A stretch of DNA of 14,214 nucleotides from Treponema sp. (GTDB lineage Bacteria; Spirochaetota; Spirochaetia; Treponematales; Breznakiellaceae). Made by a program: the position numbers and the translations under genes. Location of the stretch: positions 1 through 14,214 of the forward strand of contig JAISYA010000110.1 in assembly GCA_031270205.1 (NCBI GenBank), given 5' to 3'. Below the pieces are notes generated by a model. The model worked only from the letters and a program-made list of their open reading frames with translations. It ran no database searches and had not been told where the DNA came from. Below are positions 6,266 through 13,141 of this stretch, piece after piece (the stretch's first letter is position 1; the number at the start of each line of letters is the position of its first letter).

Positions 6266-7425
6266 ACTTTTCGGTTGCGGTGATTCCCGGCGACGGGGTT
6301 GGGCCCGAGGTAATTGCCCGGGCGACGGAAGCGCTTGACGCTGTCGGAGATATATACGGCCATGTGTTTAACTATGTTGAGCTGCTTGCCGGCGGCAGGG
6401 CCATTGATGAAACCGGATCTCCCCTGCCGCCTGAAACACTGGAAGCGGCCCGGCAGTGCGGCGCGGTCTTGTTAGGCGCAATGGGCGGTCCCAAATGGGA
6501 CGCCCTTCCCGGCCGCCTCAGGCCCGAACAGGGCCTTTTGGGACTCCGCGCCGGCCTGGGGGTATTTGCCAATCTGCGGCCCGCGGCGCTGCTTCCCCAG
6601 CTTCGGGCCGCCTGTCCCCTCAAGGATGAGGTTCTCGCCGCAAGTAATGTCGAAGGGAAGCCGGCTTTTGACATGCTCATCGTGCGGGAACTGACAGGCG
6701 GCATTTATTTCGGCGAGCGGGGAAGGATCGAAAGCGGGCGCGGCGCGGCTTTTGACACCGAAAAATATTCCTGGGAGGAAATAGAGCGGGTTCTCAGGGT
6801 CGGCTACGCAAGTTCCGCGGCTCGCAGGAAAAAAGTCTGTATCGTGGACAAGGCCAACGTGATGGAGTCTTCCCGCTTCTGGCGGGATGTGGCGGCGGAA
6901 GTTTCAAAGGATTATCCCGATATTGAGACAAGTTACCTCTACGTGGACAACGCCGCCATGCAGCTTATCCGCGCACCCGGCCAGTTCGATGTGATTGTTA
7001 CCTCGAACATGTTTGGCGATATTCTTTCTGATGAAGCGTCGGCGCTTACCGGTTCCATCGGGATGCTGCCCTCGGCAAGCCTTGCGGGTATTCCCGGCGC
7101 GGGCTCCCCTCCCGGCGTCTATGAGCCCATCCACGGTTCGGCGCCCGACATCGCCGGTAAGGACATAGCCAATCCCCTGGCGGCGATTCTCTCCGCAGCG
7201 CTCATGCTCCGTTATGCTTTCAGCCTGGAAGAGGAGGCCGCCGCGCTGGAGGCCGCGGTCAACCGCGTACTGGACAGGGGCCTGCGTACAAAAGACATCG
7301 CCGGCCTCGGCGGAAACAGCGCTGAAAAAATAGCCGGTACCCAGGAAATGGGCGCGGCGGTACTCAAGGCGCTGGAAGAAAATCCCGGCTCCATTGGGAA
7401 AAGAAAGGGCGGGGAAAGCCTGTAG
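6262..7425 (+). CDS. leuB: 3-isopropylmalate dehydrogenase
   Basis: LeuB oxidises and decarboxylates 3-isopropylmalate with NAD+; the same enzyme normally handles 3-methylmalate from the CimA branch. Visible motifs are PGDGVGPEV at 9-17, GAMGGPKWD at 72-80, FANLRPA at 102-108, GGIYFGERG at 146-154 with the catalytic Tyr149, Lys197 in VDKANV, metal-binding aspartates Asp254 and Asp258 in FGDILSDEAS, and GVYEPIHGSAPDIAGKDIANP at 285-305. At 387 residues it is somewhat longer than typical (about 350-370), with an insert around 125-137 and a short charged tail. An SD (AAGGA) precedes the ATG, which overlaps the cimA stop as ATGA. leuC and leuD are not in the window. Confidence 0.96.
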   Translation: MNFSVAVIPGDGVGPEVIARATEALDAVGDIYGHVFNYVELLAGGRAIDETGSPLPPETLEAARQCGAVLLGAMGGPKWDALPGRLRPEQGLLGLRAGLGVFANLRPAALLPQLRAACPLKDEVLAASNVEGKPAFDMLIVRELTGGIYFGERGRIESGRGAAFDTEKYSWEEIERVLRVGYASSAARRKKVCIVDKANVMESSRFWRDVAAEVSKDYPDIETSYLYVDNAAMQLIRAPGQFDVIVTSNMFGDILSDEASALTGSIGMLPSASLAGIPGAGSPPGVYEPIHGSAPDIAGKDIANPLAAILSAALMLRYAFSLEEEAAALEAAVNRVLDRGLRTKDIAGLGGNSAEKIAGTQEMGAAVLKALEENPGSIGKRKGGESL

Positions 7426-7466
7426 CGCCGCCCTTCGGCGCACGGGGACCGCGCCTGTTTGCGCGG
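7425..7466 (+). terminator. two tandem GC hairpins after leuB
   Basis: GCGCCG/CGGCGC (7425-7430 and 7436-7441) and CCGCGC/GCGCGG (7449-7454 and 7461-7466) are perfect 6-bp stems with loops of 5 and 6 nt, starting at the last base of the leuB stop codon. Neither is followed by a T run. They may mark the 3' end of the leu operon as transcript-stabilising or Rho-linked structures. Confidence 0.4.
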
Positions 7467-7648
7467 CTTACCGCACGAAATGGCTGAAATCTTTCCTGCC
7501 TTGCGCCTCTTCAGTCATCTTTTGGTTAATTTTTGCCGAAAATAAACTAATACCGTAAAAGGGGGCCATTTAACCCGCTCGCGGCTGATCTGGCTTGATT
7601 TGGGAGATTCAAAATGATCGCAAAAGTTTTAGTTCCGTTGCCGAAGAC

Positions 7649-7703
7649 CGTTATTCGAAAGTCTGGTGTAGTACCCCGCGGCTCTGCCGCGGCTCAAATA
7701 ACG
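7649..7703. repeat. nested inverted repeat, module 1
   Basis: The outer arms CGTTATT (7649-7655) and AATAACG (7697-7703) are perfect 7-bp partners. Inside, near the right arm, CCGCGGC (7676-7682) and GCCGCGG (7686-7692) form a 7-bp stem with the loop TCT. The unpaired part lies on the left side. Confidence 0.5.
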
Positions 7704-7735
7704 CAGCGCTTACAAAAATTTGGTAGTAAACCAGA

Positions 7736-7820
7736 CGGTATAATAAATTTCCTTGCGAACGAGCCTCCGTTCCGATACAACCCAACGACTATACCGCAGA
7801 GCGCTGCTCCGCGGAGGCTC
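7736..7820. repeat. nested and crossing inverted repeats, module 2
   Basis: GAGCCTCCG (7761-7769) pairs perfectly with CGGAGGCTC (7812-7820). An inner stem joins 7794-7802 to 7806-7814 with one mismatch and a 3-nt loop. A second pair, CGGTATA (7736-7742) and TATACCG (7790-7796), crosses the first, so a pseudoknot or alternative folds are possible. The plan resembles module 1: outer arms, an unpaired left side and a GC hairpin near the right arm. Confidence 0.5.
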
Positions 7821-7858
7821 ATTACCAGCACAAAAACCGTTTGCATTCTCCTGAATCG

Positions 7859-7895
7859 CCTTCCTGCGGCCCGTTTACCAGGCCGCGCGGGAAGG
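7859..7895 (+). repeat. strong hairpin just upstream of lptD
   Basis: CCTTCC (7859-7864) pairs with GGAAGG (7890-7895), and CGGCC (7867-7871) pairs with GGCCG (7881-7885), leaving an internal loop and a 9-nt apical loop. A second small stem, AGCG/CGCT, follows at 7908-7919. No T run follows. The structure ends about 30 nt before the lptD start, which lacks a clear SD. Confidence 0.5.
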
Positions 7896-7926
7896 CTAAT
7901 GCGGTGAAGCGGGTCCGCTGACACTC

Positions 7927-10900
7927 ATGAAGCGTAAACCTGCCGCGGGCGCGGCTTGCCGCCTGGCAATGGCGCTGCTTGTCTTGATGCTTTTGCTTTC
8001 TCCCTGCCTGTATGCCCAGAATGGCCGTCCGTCCGAGGCAGAGACAGAGACAGACCCCGAGTCCGCGCCGCCGGCTCCTGAGCTAAGTCCGGAACAGCGG
8101 CGTATTGAAATGGAGATCAACACCTCAACCCTTCCGGAACTTGCCGCATGGTGCCGGAGTCTCGGCCTTTCCGAGGGAGGGACCAGGACCGATCTCGTCT
8201 CAAGGCTCAGGGCGCATTTTACCCTTCCCCTTCCCGCCGGGGAAGGAGAAGACGCCCGCAAGATCATCACGATTGAATCCGCCCGAAGCACCCAATATTT
8301 CAAACTTGAAGTAGTCGATGAAGAATACGCCCGCCTCACCGGGGATGTACGGGTAAGTTTGAAAGACGCGGACGCCACTCACCGGATCAAGGCCTGGGAA
8401 ATACTTTTTAACCGTACCAGAAATATCCTTACCGCCAGCGGGGGGGTGGAGTATATCAAAGAACAGGAAGGCACGGTCGAAACGTTCCGGGGCGATTCCA
8501 TTACGGTGAATCTTGACAATTGGTCAAGCGTTTTCCTGAACGGCGTGTCCGAGCGCTCCGTTACGAATGAGAGTACCAGTTTCCGTTTCGCGGGAAACGT
8601 AATTTCCAGGAATGAGCAGGAAGTAACGATTCTCAGCAAAGCGACCATCGGCAACGGCAATAATCCGGAGGCATTCTGGTCCCTTGAGGCGTCCAGGGTT
8701 TGGCTGCTCCCCGGCTCCGATTTCGCTATTTTTAACGCGGTTCTCAAAGTGGGGGAAATACCGGTTCTGTATATTCCCTTTTTCTATTATCCCGCTGACG
8801 AGGTGGTTTTCCACCCGGTAATCGGCTACCGGTCCAGGGAAGGGAATTTTGTGCAGACTACCACCTATATTTTGGGAAGGCCCAAGGCGAGTTCCTCTTC
8901 CGAGAGTTCGCTTACCAAAATTCTGGGAAACAGCAGCGATATGGAAAAAAAGCACGAAGGTTTGTTTCTCCGCAGCACAGGGAAAAAGGTTCAAAACCCG
9001 AACACCACAAGCCTGAAAGCGATGGTGGATTATTATACCAATCTGGGAACTCATCTCGGGGCGGAACTTAACACACCGAGATACGGCATCCTTAATCCGG
9101 TAAATCTCAGTTTCGGCCTTGGCTTTACCCGTACTATTGTCCCGCTAGGCACGGGATTTACCCCGTTTGCCCCCAGCTATGACGGAACCAGCGACTGGAA
9201 CAGTTCAAATCTTTTTTCCACCGAGGTTCCATTCCGTTACCGTTTTAAGATGGACACCGCCCTTAACGGAAAATACGGCAGCCTGTCTTTGAACTTTCCC
9301 TATTATTCCGATCCCTGGGTTGACCGGGATTTTATGAACCGCACGGAATCAATGGATTGGGTCAACATGATTCAGCAGGGCGCGGCTATGGATGAACAAG
9401 CCGCGGAAAACATGGTAGGCGATTATCAATGGCAGTTATCGGGAAGCCTTAATCCCTCAATTTCGCAATTGGCCCCCTATGTTACATCGCTTTCCGTTTC
9501 CAGTATTACCAGTACCATGTCATTTAAGCAATTACAGTCACAGGAAAGTTTGAAGTATCCCAATACCGATCCCAGGGGCAGGGAACCGAATACCTATTTC
9601 TTCGCTCCCGACCGGTTTACCATTTATAATATAAGCGGGGTGATTTCCGGCACTCCCCTCACGCTTGAGACGGGCGGTTTGAACCGGCGCAACCGCTCAT
9701 CGAAGACCGAGACACCGGTTGAGGATCCTCTGAAAAATATCGGCGCCCCCCGCGCTCCCTGGGAAGAAACGGATGCCGGAGCTACGCAGGACGGGAAAAA
9801 ACAGGACAAGCTCGTCCCGCCGGTTTTAAATCAGACTTTTAATTTTTCCTCGGGCGGAGCGCCCCGTTTCAGTATTGATTACCGCCTTTCCCCCACAAGC
9901 TCCTCGGAACTCCAGTTTAGATCCAACAACTGGAAAGAATACCGTGACATAAACTGGAATGATGTATCGTCTATCCTGTCTACCTTCGGCGGCGACGCCA
10001 GCGTCACTTTCAATCTGAATCATGTTGACGGTTTGTATTCCAACGCGTTTGCTTTTTCCGGCAACGGCGCATGGAGGCAGTACGCTTATCTTAATGAAGA
10101 AGCCTTTCCCGCTACAACTCCGGGCGTCAATCCCCTGAGCGAACTCCGCAAACAGCAGTACAGCCAGTCGTTTTTTTCCACATCTTACGGTTACACGCAT
10201 ACCCTGCGGCCCCTGTACCGGAGCGAAATATGGGGACAGTCAAACGTTCAGTACAGCCTTAGGGGGCGCGTTGCGAGATCGAAATTTCTCACCAGCTCAA
10301 CAGGGGATAATCCCGAATGGGAAACCGAATACGGCGGCTGGGACAAGGATAAGATCGAAACCCACCAGCTTGCCACGAATCTCTCCGCCTCGGTAATGGA
10401 CAAAACCCAGAATGTTACCTTTACCGCCGACATGCCGCCCCGCGAAACGGCCCTGGCGGGAAACGCCACATTCAGGGCGTGGATCACCGAGGCCAATGCC
10501 CAGATGCGGGTACGCCGGCCCGAAGCGGAAAATCAGTGGCGCTACGAGCCATTCTATTCCACGCAGACAATCAGATTTGGAAGTTTTGGCTCCTTCGTGA
10601 ATTATATAATTCTTGATACGGAACTCAAGGAATTGACCACCCTTACCAGTACCTTAACCTTATGGGGCCTGAAGGCGCAGTATTCCGCTTCACATACCGA
10701 AGGCTACGAGTTTTCCAGCTCGCGGCAGGACTGGGTCTTGTCCAACAGGGACAAGGCTCTGAGGCCCAAGGATTTTACCCTGACTTATACGGGAACGTTC
10801 GCCAAAAGCGAACTTTGGAGCAGGCGGCTTAAATTTTCCATAGATCTTAATTCCCGGCTGTTCATTGATCTTCAGCGCTATACCAGTTCCAGTTTCAGCC

Positions 10901-11328
10901 AAAGTTTGGGCTTTACTCTGGGAATTAACGGTTTTGTGGATTTGTCCTTCTCCGCCACCTCAGAAAACGCGGAGATTTACCGGTATTTGCAGGATATACC
11001 GATGTTTGAGCTTCCAATACTGTACCCCGGAGAAAGAGATGTCCTGAGGGACCTTGCCAATTCTTTCCGCTTTGACGATGACGATTACCGGAGGAGTTCG
11101 GCATTCAAGCTGAAAAACTTCAAGCTTTCGGCGAACCATCATTTAGGAGACTGGAACGCGATTGTGGACGTTACCATGTCGCCCTATCTCGCCCCGGCTT
11201 CCGGTTCCAGCCAGGCCCAGTACCAGTTAAACACCGAATTCGCTTTCCTGGTACAATGGGTGCCTGTCAGCGAAATCAAGTCCGATATCAAGTATGACAA
11301 ACAAACCGACAAGTGGGTGATAAAATGA
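7927..11328 (+). CDS. lptD: LptD/OstA-like outer-membrane protein with SAP-like motif
   Basis: This is probably the treponemal LptD homologue (compare T. pallidum TP0515), a beta-barrel that inserts lipopolysaccharide-like glycolipids into the outer membrane. The 1133 residues begin with a signal peptide (basic start, hydrophobic 13-25, cleavage likely after LYA30). Residues 66-98 (LPELAAWCRSLGL..GTRTDLVSRLRAHF) fit the SAP helix-turn-helix pattern. An OstA/LptA-like beta-jellyroll runs from about 112 to 260. The LptD-type segment VGEIPVLYIPFFYYP at 275-289 opens a long barrel with alternating aromatic strands. Residues about 585-633 form a charged, probably disordered loop. The mature protein has one cysteine (C76), so the E. 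coli disulfides cannot form. The last residue is Lys, not the usual aromatic. No SD is obvious before the ATG; the signal peptide supports the start. Confidence 0.82.
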   Translation: MKRKPAAGAACRLAMALLVLMLLLSPCLYAQNGRPSEAETETDPESAPPAPELSPEQRRIEMEINTSTLPELAAWCRSLGLSEGGTRTDLVSRLRAHFTLPLPAGEGEDARKIITIESARSTQYFKLEVVDEEYARLTGDVRVSLKDADATHRIKAWEILFNRTRNILTASGGVEYIKEQEGTVETFRGDSITVNLDNWSSVFLNGVSERSVTNESTSFRFAGNVISRNEQEVTILSKATIGNGNNPEAFWSLEASRVWLLPGSDFAIFNAVLKVGEIPVLYIPFFYYPADEVVFHPVIGYRSREGNFVQTTTYILGRPKASSSSESSLTKILGNSSDMEKKHEGLFLRSTGKKVQNPNTTSLKAMVDYYTNLGTHLGAELNTPRYGILNPVNLSFGLGFTRTIVPLGTGFTPFAPSYDGTSDWNSSNLFSTEVPFRYRFKMDTALNGKYGSLSLNFPYYSDPWVDRDFMNRTESMDWVNMIQQGAAMDEQAAENMVGDYQWQLSGSLNPSISQLAPYVTSLSVSSITSTMSFKQLQSQESLKYPNTDPRGREPNTYFFAPDRFTIYNISGVISGTPLTLETGGLNRRNRSSKTETPVEDPLKNIGAPRAPWEETDAGATQDGKKQDKLVPPVLNQTFNFSSGGAPRFSIDYRLSPTSSSELQFRSNNWKEYRDINWNDVSSILSTFGGDASVTFNLNHVDGLYSNAFAFSGNGAWRQYAYLNEEAFPATTPGVNPLSELRKQQYSQSFFSTSYGYTHTLRPLYRSEIWGQSNVQYSLRGRVARSKFLTSSTGDNPEWETEYGGWDKDKIETHQLATNLSASVMDKTQNVTFTADMPPRETALAGNATFRAWITEANAQMRVRRPEAENQWRYEPFYSTQTIRFGSFGSFVNYIILDTELKELTTLTSTLTLWGLKAQYSASHTEGYEFSSSRQDWVLSNRDKALRPKDFTLTYTGTFAKSELWSRRLKFSIDLNSRLFIDLQRYTSSSFSQSLGFTLGINGFVDLSFSATSENAEIYRYLQDIPMFELPILYPGERDVLRDLANSFRFDDDDYRRSSAFKLKNFKLSANHHLGDWNAIVDVTMSPYLAPASGSSQAQYQLNTEFAFLVQWVPVSEIKSDIKYDKQTDKWVIK

Positions 11329-11329
11329 G

Positions 11330-11352
11330 CCGCCGCGCGGCGGAACTTTTTC
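11330..11352 (+). terminator. intrinsic terminator of lptD
   Basis: The perfect palindrome CCGCCGCGCGGCGG (11330-11343) lies directly after the lptD stop and is followed by AACTTTTTC, giving a short GC stem and T tract. The very small loop makes it imperfect, and the next hairpin may act as back-up. Confidence 0.65.
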
Positions 11353-11407
11353 TATCTTTCCCCGAAGAAGGCCGGATTGTCTCTGCATCGGGACATTTGT
11401 GTCTCCT

Positions 11408-11430
11408 GCCGGGATTCCCGGCCTTTTTTA
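11408..11430 (+). terminator. strong intrinsic terminator
   Basis: GCCGGG (11408-11413), loop ATT and CCCGGC (11417-11422) are followed by CTTTTTTA. AGGCCGG at about 11369 could extend or compete with the stem by pairing with CCGGCCT. The T tract is on the plus strand only, so it ends transcription coming from lptD. Confidence 0.8.
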
Positions 11431-11606
11431 TCCCTGTATTCCGCGCCGCGTTGCGGCTATGGAAGAAGCCGTCCTGCGGGGCGATTCTATAGATTTTGCC
11501 GGCAGACATTAAACGTATGTTTATGGGGGCTTTTATAAAAAAGAGCAAATTGTTTCTAACGGGAATGGCTCTCTGCACCGCAAGGGGAGGGGCCTTTTCA
11601 ACGGAG
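11431..11606. other. spacer without recognisable genes
   Basis: Only a short plus-strand open frame from ATG 11496 is present. It lacks an SD, runs through the dyad at 11607-11657, and its product is not recognisable. I see no RNA gene or mobile element in this stretch. Confidence 0.5.
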
Positions 11607-11657
11607 AAAAACCACGGACGGACACGAGTGGTTCGTGTGGTCCTATTCGTGGTTTTT
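11607..11657. terminator. bidirectional hairpin between convergent units
   Basis: AAAAACCACG (11607-11616) and CGTGGTTTTT (11648-11657) are perfect 10-bp partners. Inside, ACACGA (11622-11627) pairs with TCGTGT (11633-11638) around a 5-nt loop. The arms provide a T tract on both strands, so the element can terminate lptD read-through on plus and the antitoxin-like gene on minus. Its CGTG-rich wording suggests a dispersed intergenic repeat. Confidence 0.55.
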
Positions 11658-11687
11658 ACAGTAGCGCAGGGGCGGCAAGCGCCAATT

Positions 11688-11924
11688 TTATAATGAAGCA
11701 GCAATCTGATCCCGCACCATGTCGCCGATAATGTCCGCCGGGGTTTTATGGCTGGCTATCGCTTTGGCAAACAGATATTCATAGGACGGTCCGTCAATGG
11801 CAATCAGATGGGCAGTATTTTGGGCCGCTTTGCGTTTCGCAATAAAACCCGACCCATTGGGGCCAATTTTGGGAGTGGTTTCCGTCCATTTTTTATCCAG
11901 AGCGAACGCTTCTTCTTCGGTCAT
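11688..11924 (-). CDS. small antitoxin-like protein
   Basis: This encodes 78 residues beginning MTEEEAFALDKKWTETTPK, with a PNGSGFIAKR turn and a C-terminal helix pair (ASHKTPADIIGDMVRDQIAA) that looks like a ribbon-helix-helix or dimerisation segment. I recall similar short proteins in gut treponemes, paired with small RelE/BrnT-like toxins encoded immediately upstream, so I call it an antitoxin by inference. No full toxin gene is present. A 17-codon frame overlaps its start by ATGA and may be a remnant. No SD is visible at the ATG, consistent with translational coupling to an upstream frame. It is followed by the bidirectional hairpin at 11607-11657. A degenerate or orphan status is possible. 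Confidence 0.55.
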   Translation of the reverse strand: MTEEEAFALDKKWTETTPKIGPNGSGFIAKRKAAQNTAHLIAIDGPSYEYLFAKAIASHKTPADIIGDMVRDQIAASL

Positions 11925-11974
11925 TCTATATGATGGGTAAAAGCGGCCTGATTGAACTCTATATTGAGATCCAT
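11921..11974 (-). pseudogene. possible remnant of an upstream toxin gene
   Basis: On the minus strand an ATG at 11974 opens MDLNIEFNQAAFTHHIE and stops at TGA 11923-11921, sharing ATGA with the antitoxin-like start. The segment resembles the beginning of small BrnT-like toxins (acidic start, AF.HH pattern), but the remaining 70-80 codons are absent, as if deleted up to the antitoxin start. It could instead be a short coupling frame. No SD is visible. The identification is tentative. Confidence 0.25.
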
Positions 11975-12066
11975 ATTACCAGTACACGTTTTTTCCCATG
12001 AATAGGAAAGGCCCCACTTTTTTTACGGAGTGGTGGGAGCGCACGGCGCACGGCCCCACGGGGGCG
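11975..12066. other. spacer with GC hairpin downstream of the DUF3793 gene
   Basis: GCCCC (12053-12057) and GGGGC (12061-12065) form a short stem right at the end of the minus-strand DUF3793 gene, without a clean T tract in that direction. The 8-mer GGCCCCAC occurs twice (12010-12017 and 12052-12059), and GTGCGC-type words repeat between them. A terminator role for the minus-strand unit is possible but weak. Confidence 0.3.
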
Positions 12067-12579
12067 CTACAGCATAACGGATTTAAACCGGTCGCGGCAT
12101 ATATCGTAGCGCCTGAAACACCGTTTTGCCTGCCGTACGTTTCCGTAGACTTTCCAATAACCGCATAATTTATAGTTCCGGCCTTTGTGTTCTACAAAAC
12201 CAAGCACGTCCTCCGCGGGGTAGCCCAGAAAAAGGCCTACCTCATGGGGAAACCGGCCGCAGGCAAACTGTTTTTTCAAATGCGCCAGGGCGGCGGAAAC
12301 CGGCGACCCTGCGGGGTAGCCCAGGCCGGAAAGGACGGCTCCGGCGGTTTTCGCCGCTAGTGTTTTTTCAAGGCCTTCCCTGTCAAAAACAAAAACCAGC
12401 AGGCCGTTTTTAGTTTCGCGTAAAACCATAAGGCCCAGGCGCGGCGGCAGCAGGGCCGCCAAAGCGGCGCAGGCATCGCCGCTTGGCGCCGGGAACAGGG
12501 CCGCCGGTTTAGCGCCCATTAAAACCGGGCTTAAGTGGTTTATGATGATCCGCTTAATCCCGGTTTTATCATCCGGCAA
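12067..12579 (-). CDS. DUF3793 family protein
   Basis: The C-terminal half carries the DUF3793 hallmark FPHEVGLFLGYPAEDVLGFVEHKG, then NYKLCGYWKVYGN and a closing cysteine-containing helix (RYDICRDRF). The function is unknown; the family is often encoded beside flavodoxins and iron-uptake genes. The frame is open back to ATG 12657, but that would overlap flavodoxin by 89 bp with a non-family N-terminus. I prefer TTG 12579, which has an SD-like GGGGA six bases upstream, gives 170 residues and the expected HLSPVLMGAKPAALF beginning, and overlaps the flavodoxin stop by only 11 bp. A start at ATG 12518 (GAKPAALF) would remove conserved residues. It is probably cotranscribed and translationally coupled with flavodoxin. 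Confidence 0.8.
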   Translation of the reverse strand: MPDDKTGIKRIIINHLSPVLMGAKPAALFPAPSGDACAALAALLPPRLGLMVLRETKNGLLVFVFDREGLEKTLAAKTAGAVLSGLGYPAGSPVSAALAHLKKQFACGRFPHEVGLFLGYPAEDVLGFVEHKGRNYKLCGYWKVYGNVRQAKRCFRRYDICRDRFKSVML

Positions 12580-12997
12580 GCCGTTTCCCCAGTTCCTGGC
12601 ATTGGTCCAGCGCTTCGGTGGAGGGAACAAGCTGGGTGATAAGGCCCTCCCCGTCAACCACGGCGCCCAGGCCCTTCATTCGTTCCGCCCAGTCCCGCAT
12701 CCACTGGCCGTCTCCCCAGTCGTAGGAGCCGAAAAGCCCTACCGGTTTGCCGCCCAGTTCTGCCTGGGAAAGGCCGGCGACAAAGGGCTCCATTTCGTTT
12801 TCTTCCAGAACCTCGGCCCCCATGGCCGGGCATCCGAAGGCCACGGCGGCCGCTTCCTTAACCAGATCCGAAGCCGCTTCGGAAACCGGCTTGAGCGTAA
12901 CTTCCGCCCCGGCGTCTTCGGCCCCTTTGGCGACCTGTTTGGCCATGGTTTCGGTATTTCCCGTACCGCTCCAGTATATGACAGCTACCTTTTTCAT
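12569..12997 (-). CDS. flavodoxin
   Basis: A short-chain flavodoxin of 142 residues, this is a small FMN protein that carries single electrons in the cytoplasm and commonly replaces ferredoxin when iron is limiting. The FMN-phosphate loop SGTGNTE occupies residues 10-16 after the first strand KKVAVIYW. The mid-loop GCPAMGAEVLEE and GSYDWGDGQWMRDW (aromatic residues near the flavin) follow the usual order. The length fits Clostridium-type flavodoxins (about 138). The ATG has a GGGAG SD at good distance and lies about 80 nt below an excellent promoter at 13113-13085. It is the first gene of the minus-strand unit with DUF3793. Confidence 0.93.
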   Translation of the reverse strand: MKKVAVIYWSGTGNTETMAKQVAKGAEDAGAEVTLKPVSEAASDLVKEAAAVAFGCPAMGAEVLEENEMEPFVAGLSQAELGGKPVGLFGSYDWGDGQWMRDWAERMKGLGAVVDGEGLITQLVPSTEALDQCQELGKRLAG

Positions 12998-13065
12998 GTA
13001 CGTTCTCCCTTTAATGTAAACAATTGCTAAAACGGCGATATGGAAGCCGGGAACCCGAATGAGTT

Positions 13066-13075
13066 AGCCGCGGCT
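13066..13075. promoter_or_regulatory. palindrome at the flavodoxin transcription start
   Basis: AGCCGCGGCT is a perfect 10-bp palindrome located about 3-12 bases downstream of the start predicted from the flavodoxin promoter. TTAGCC (13064-13069) within it also repeats inverted as GGCTAA (13094-13099) inside the promoter spacer. A repressor operator is plausible; a short 5' hairpin is the alternative. Confidence 0.4.
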
Positions 13076-13084
13076 CACAAATAT

Positions 13085-13113
13085 GTTATACAAGGCTAAT
13101 AAAAAACTGTCAA
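13085..13113 (-). promoter_or_regulatory. promoter of flavodoxin-DUF3793
   Basis: On the minus strand TTGACA (13113-13108), a perfect -35, is 17 bases from TATAAC (13090-13085), which matches the -10 at five of six positions. This is the best promoter in the window. Its spacer contains TTAG, and its -10 region continues as TAACAT, features shared with the divergent promoter. Confidence 0.8.
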
Positions 13114-13141
13114 GGGGATTTTAAAAAAATTCGTTATTTCC

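Larger units (their letters stand above)
7467..7926. other. 460-bp gene-poor, structured spacer before lptD
   Basis: I see no convincing gene here. An open frame of 97 codons (7614-7907) has an SD-like GGGAG, but its product resembles no family I know and its interior is packed with inverted repeats. A weak promoter-like pair, TTGCCG (7533-7538) and TAAAAG (7556-7561) with 17-bp spacing, could drive lptD, which would give a structured leader of about 360 nt. The repeats inside are listed separately. Confidence 0.5.

Noticed and set aside
7614..7907. 97-codon frame between leuB and lptD
   Set aside because: It has an SD-like GGGAG, but the product is unlike any known family and its interior consists of nested inverted repeats. 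Non-coding RNA or repeat is preferred, though a small gene is not excluded.
11496..11693. 65-codon plus-strand frame after lptD
   Set aside because: It has no SD, runs through the bidirectional hairpin, and its composition does not look coding.
12542..13030. 162-codon plus-strand frame opposite flavodoxin
   Set aside because: It is antisense to a well-supported flavodoxin gene and covers that gene's own SD.
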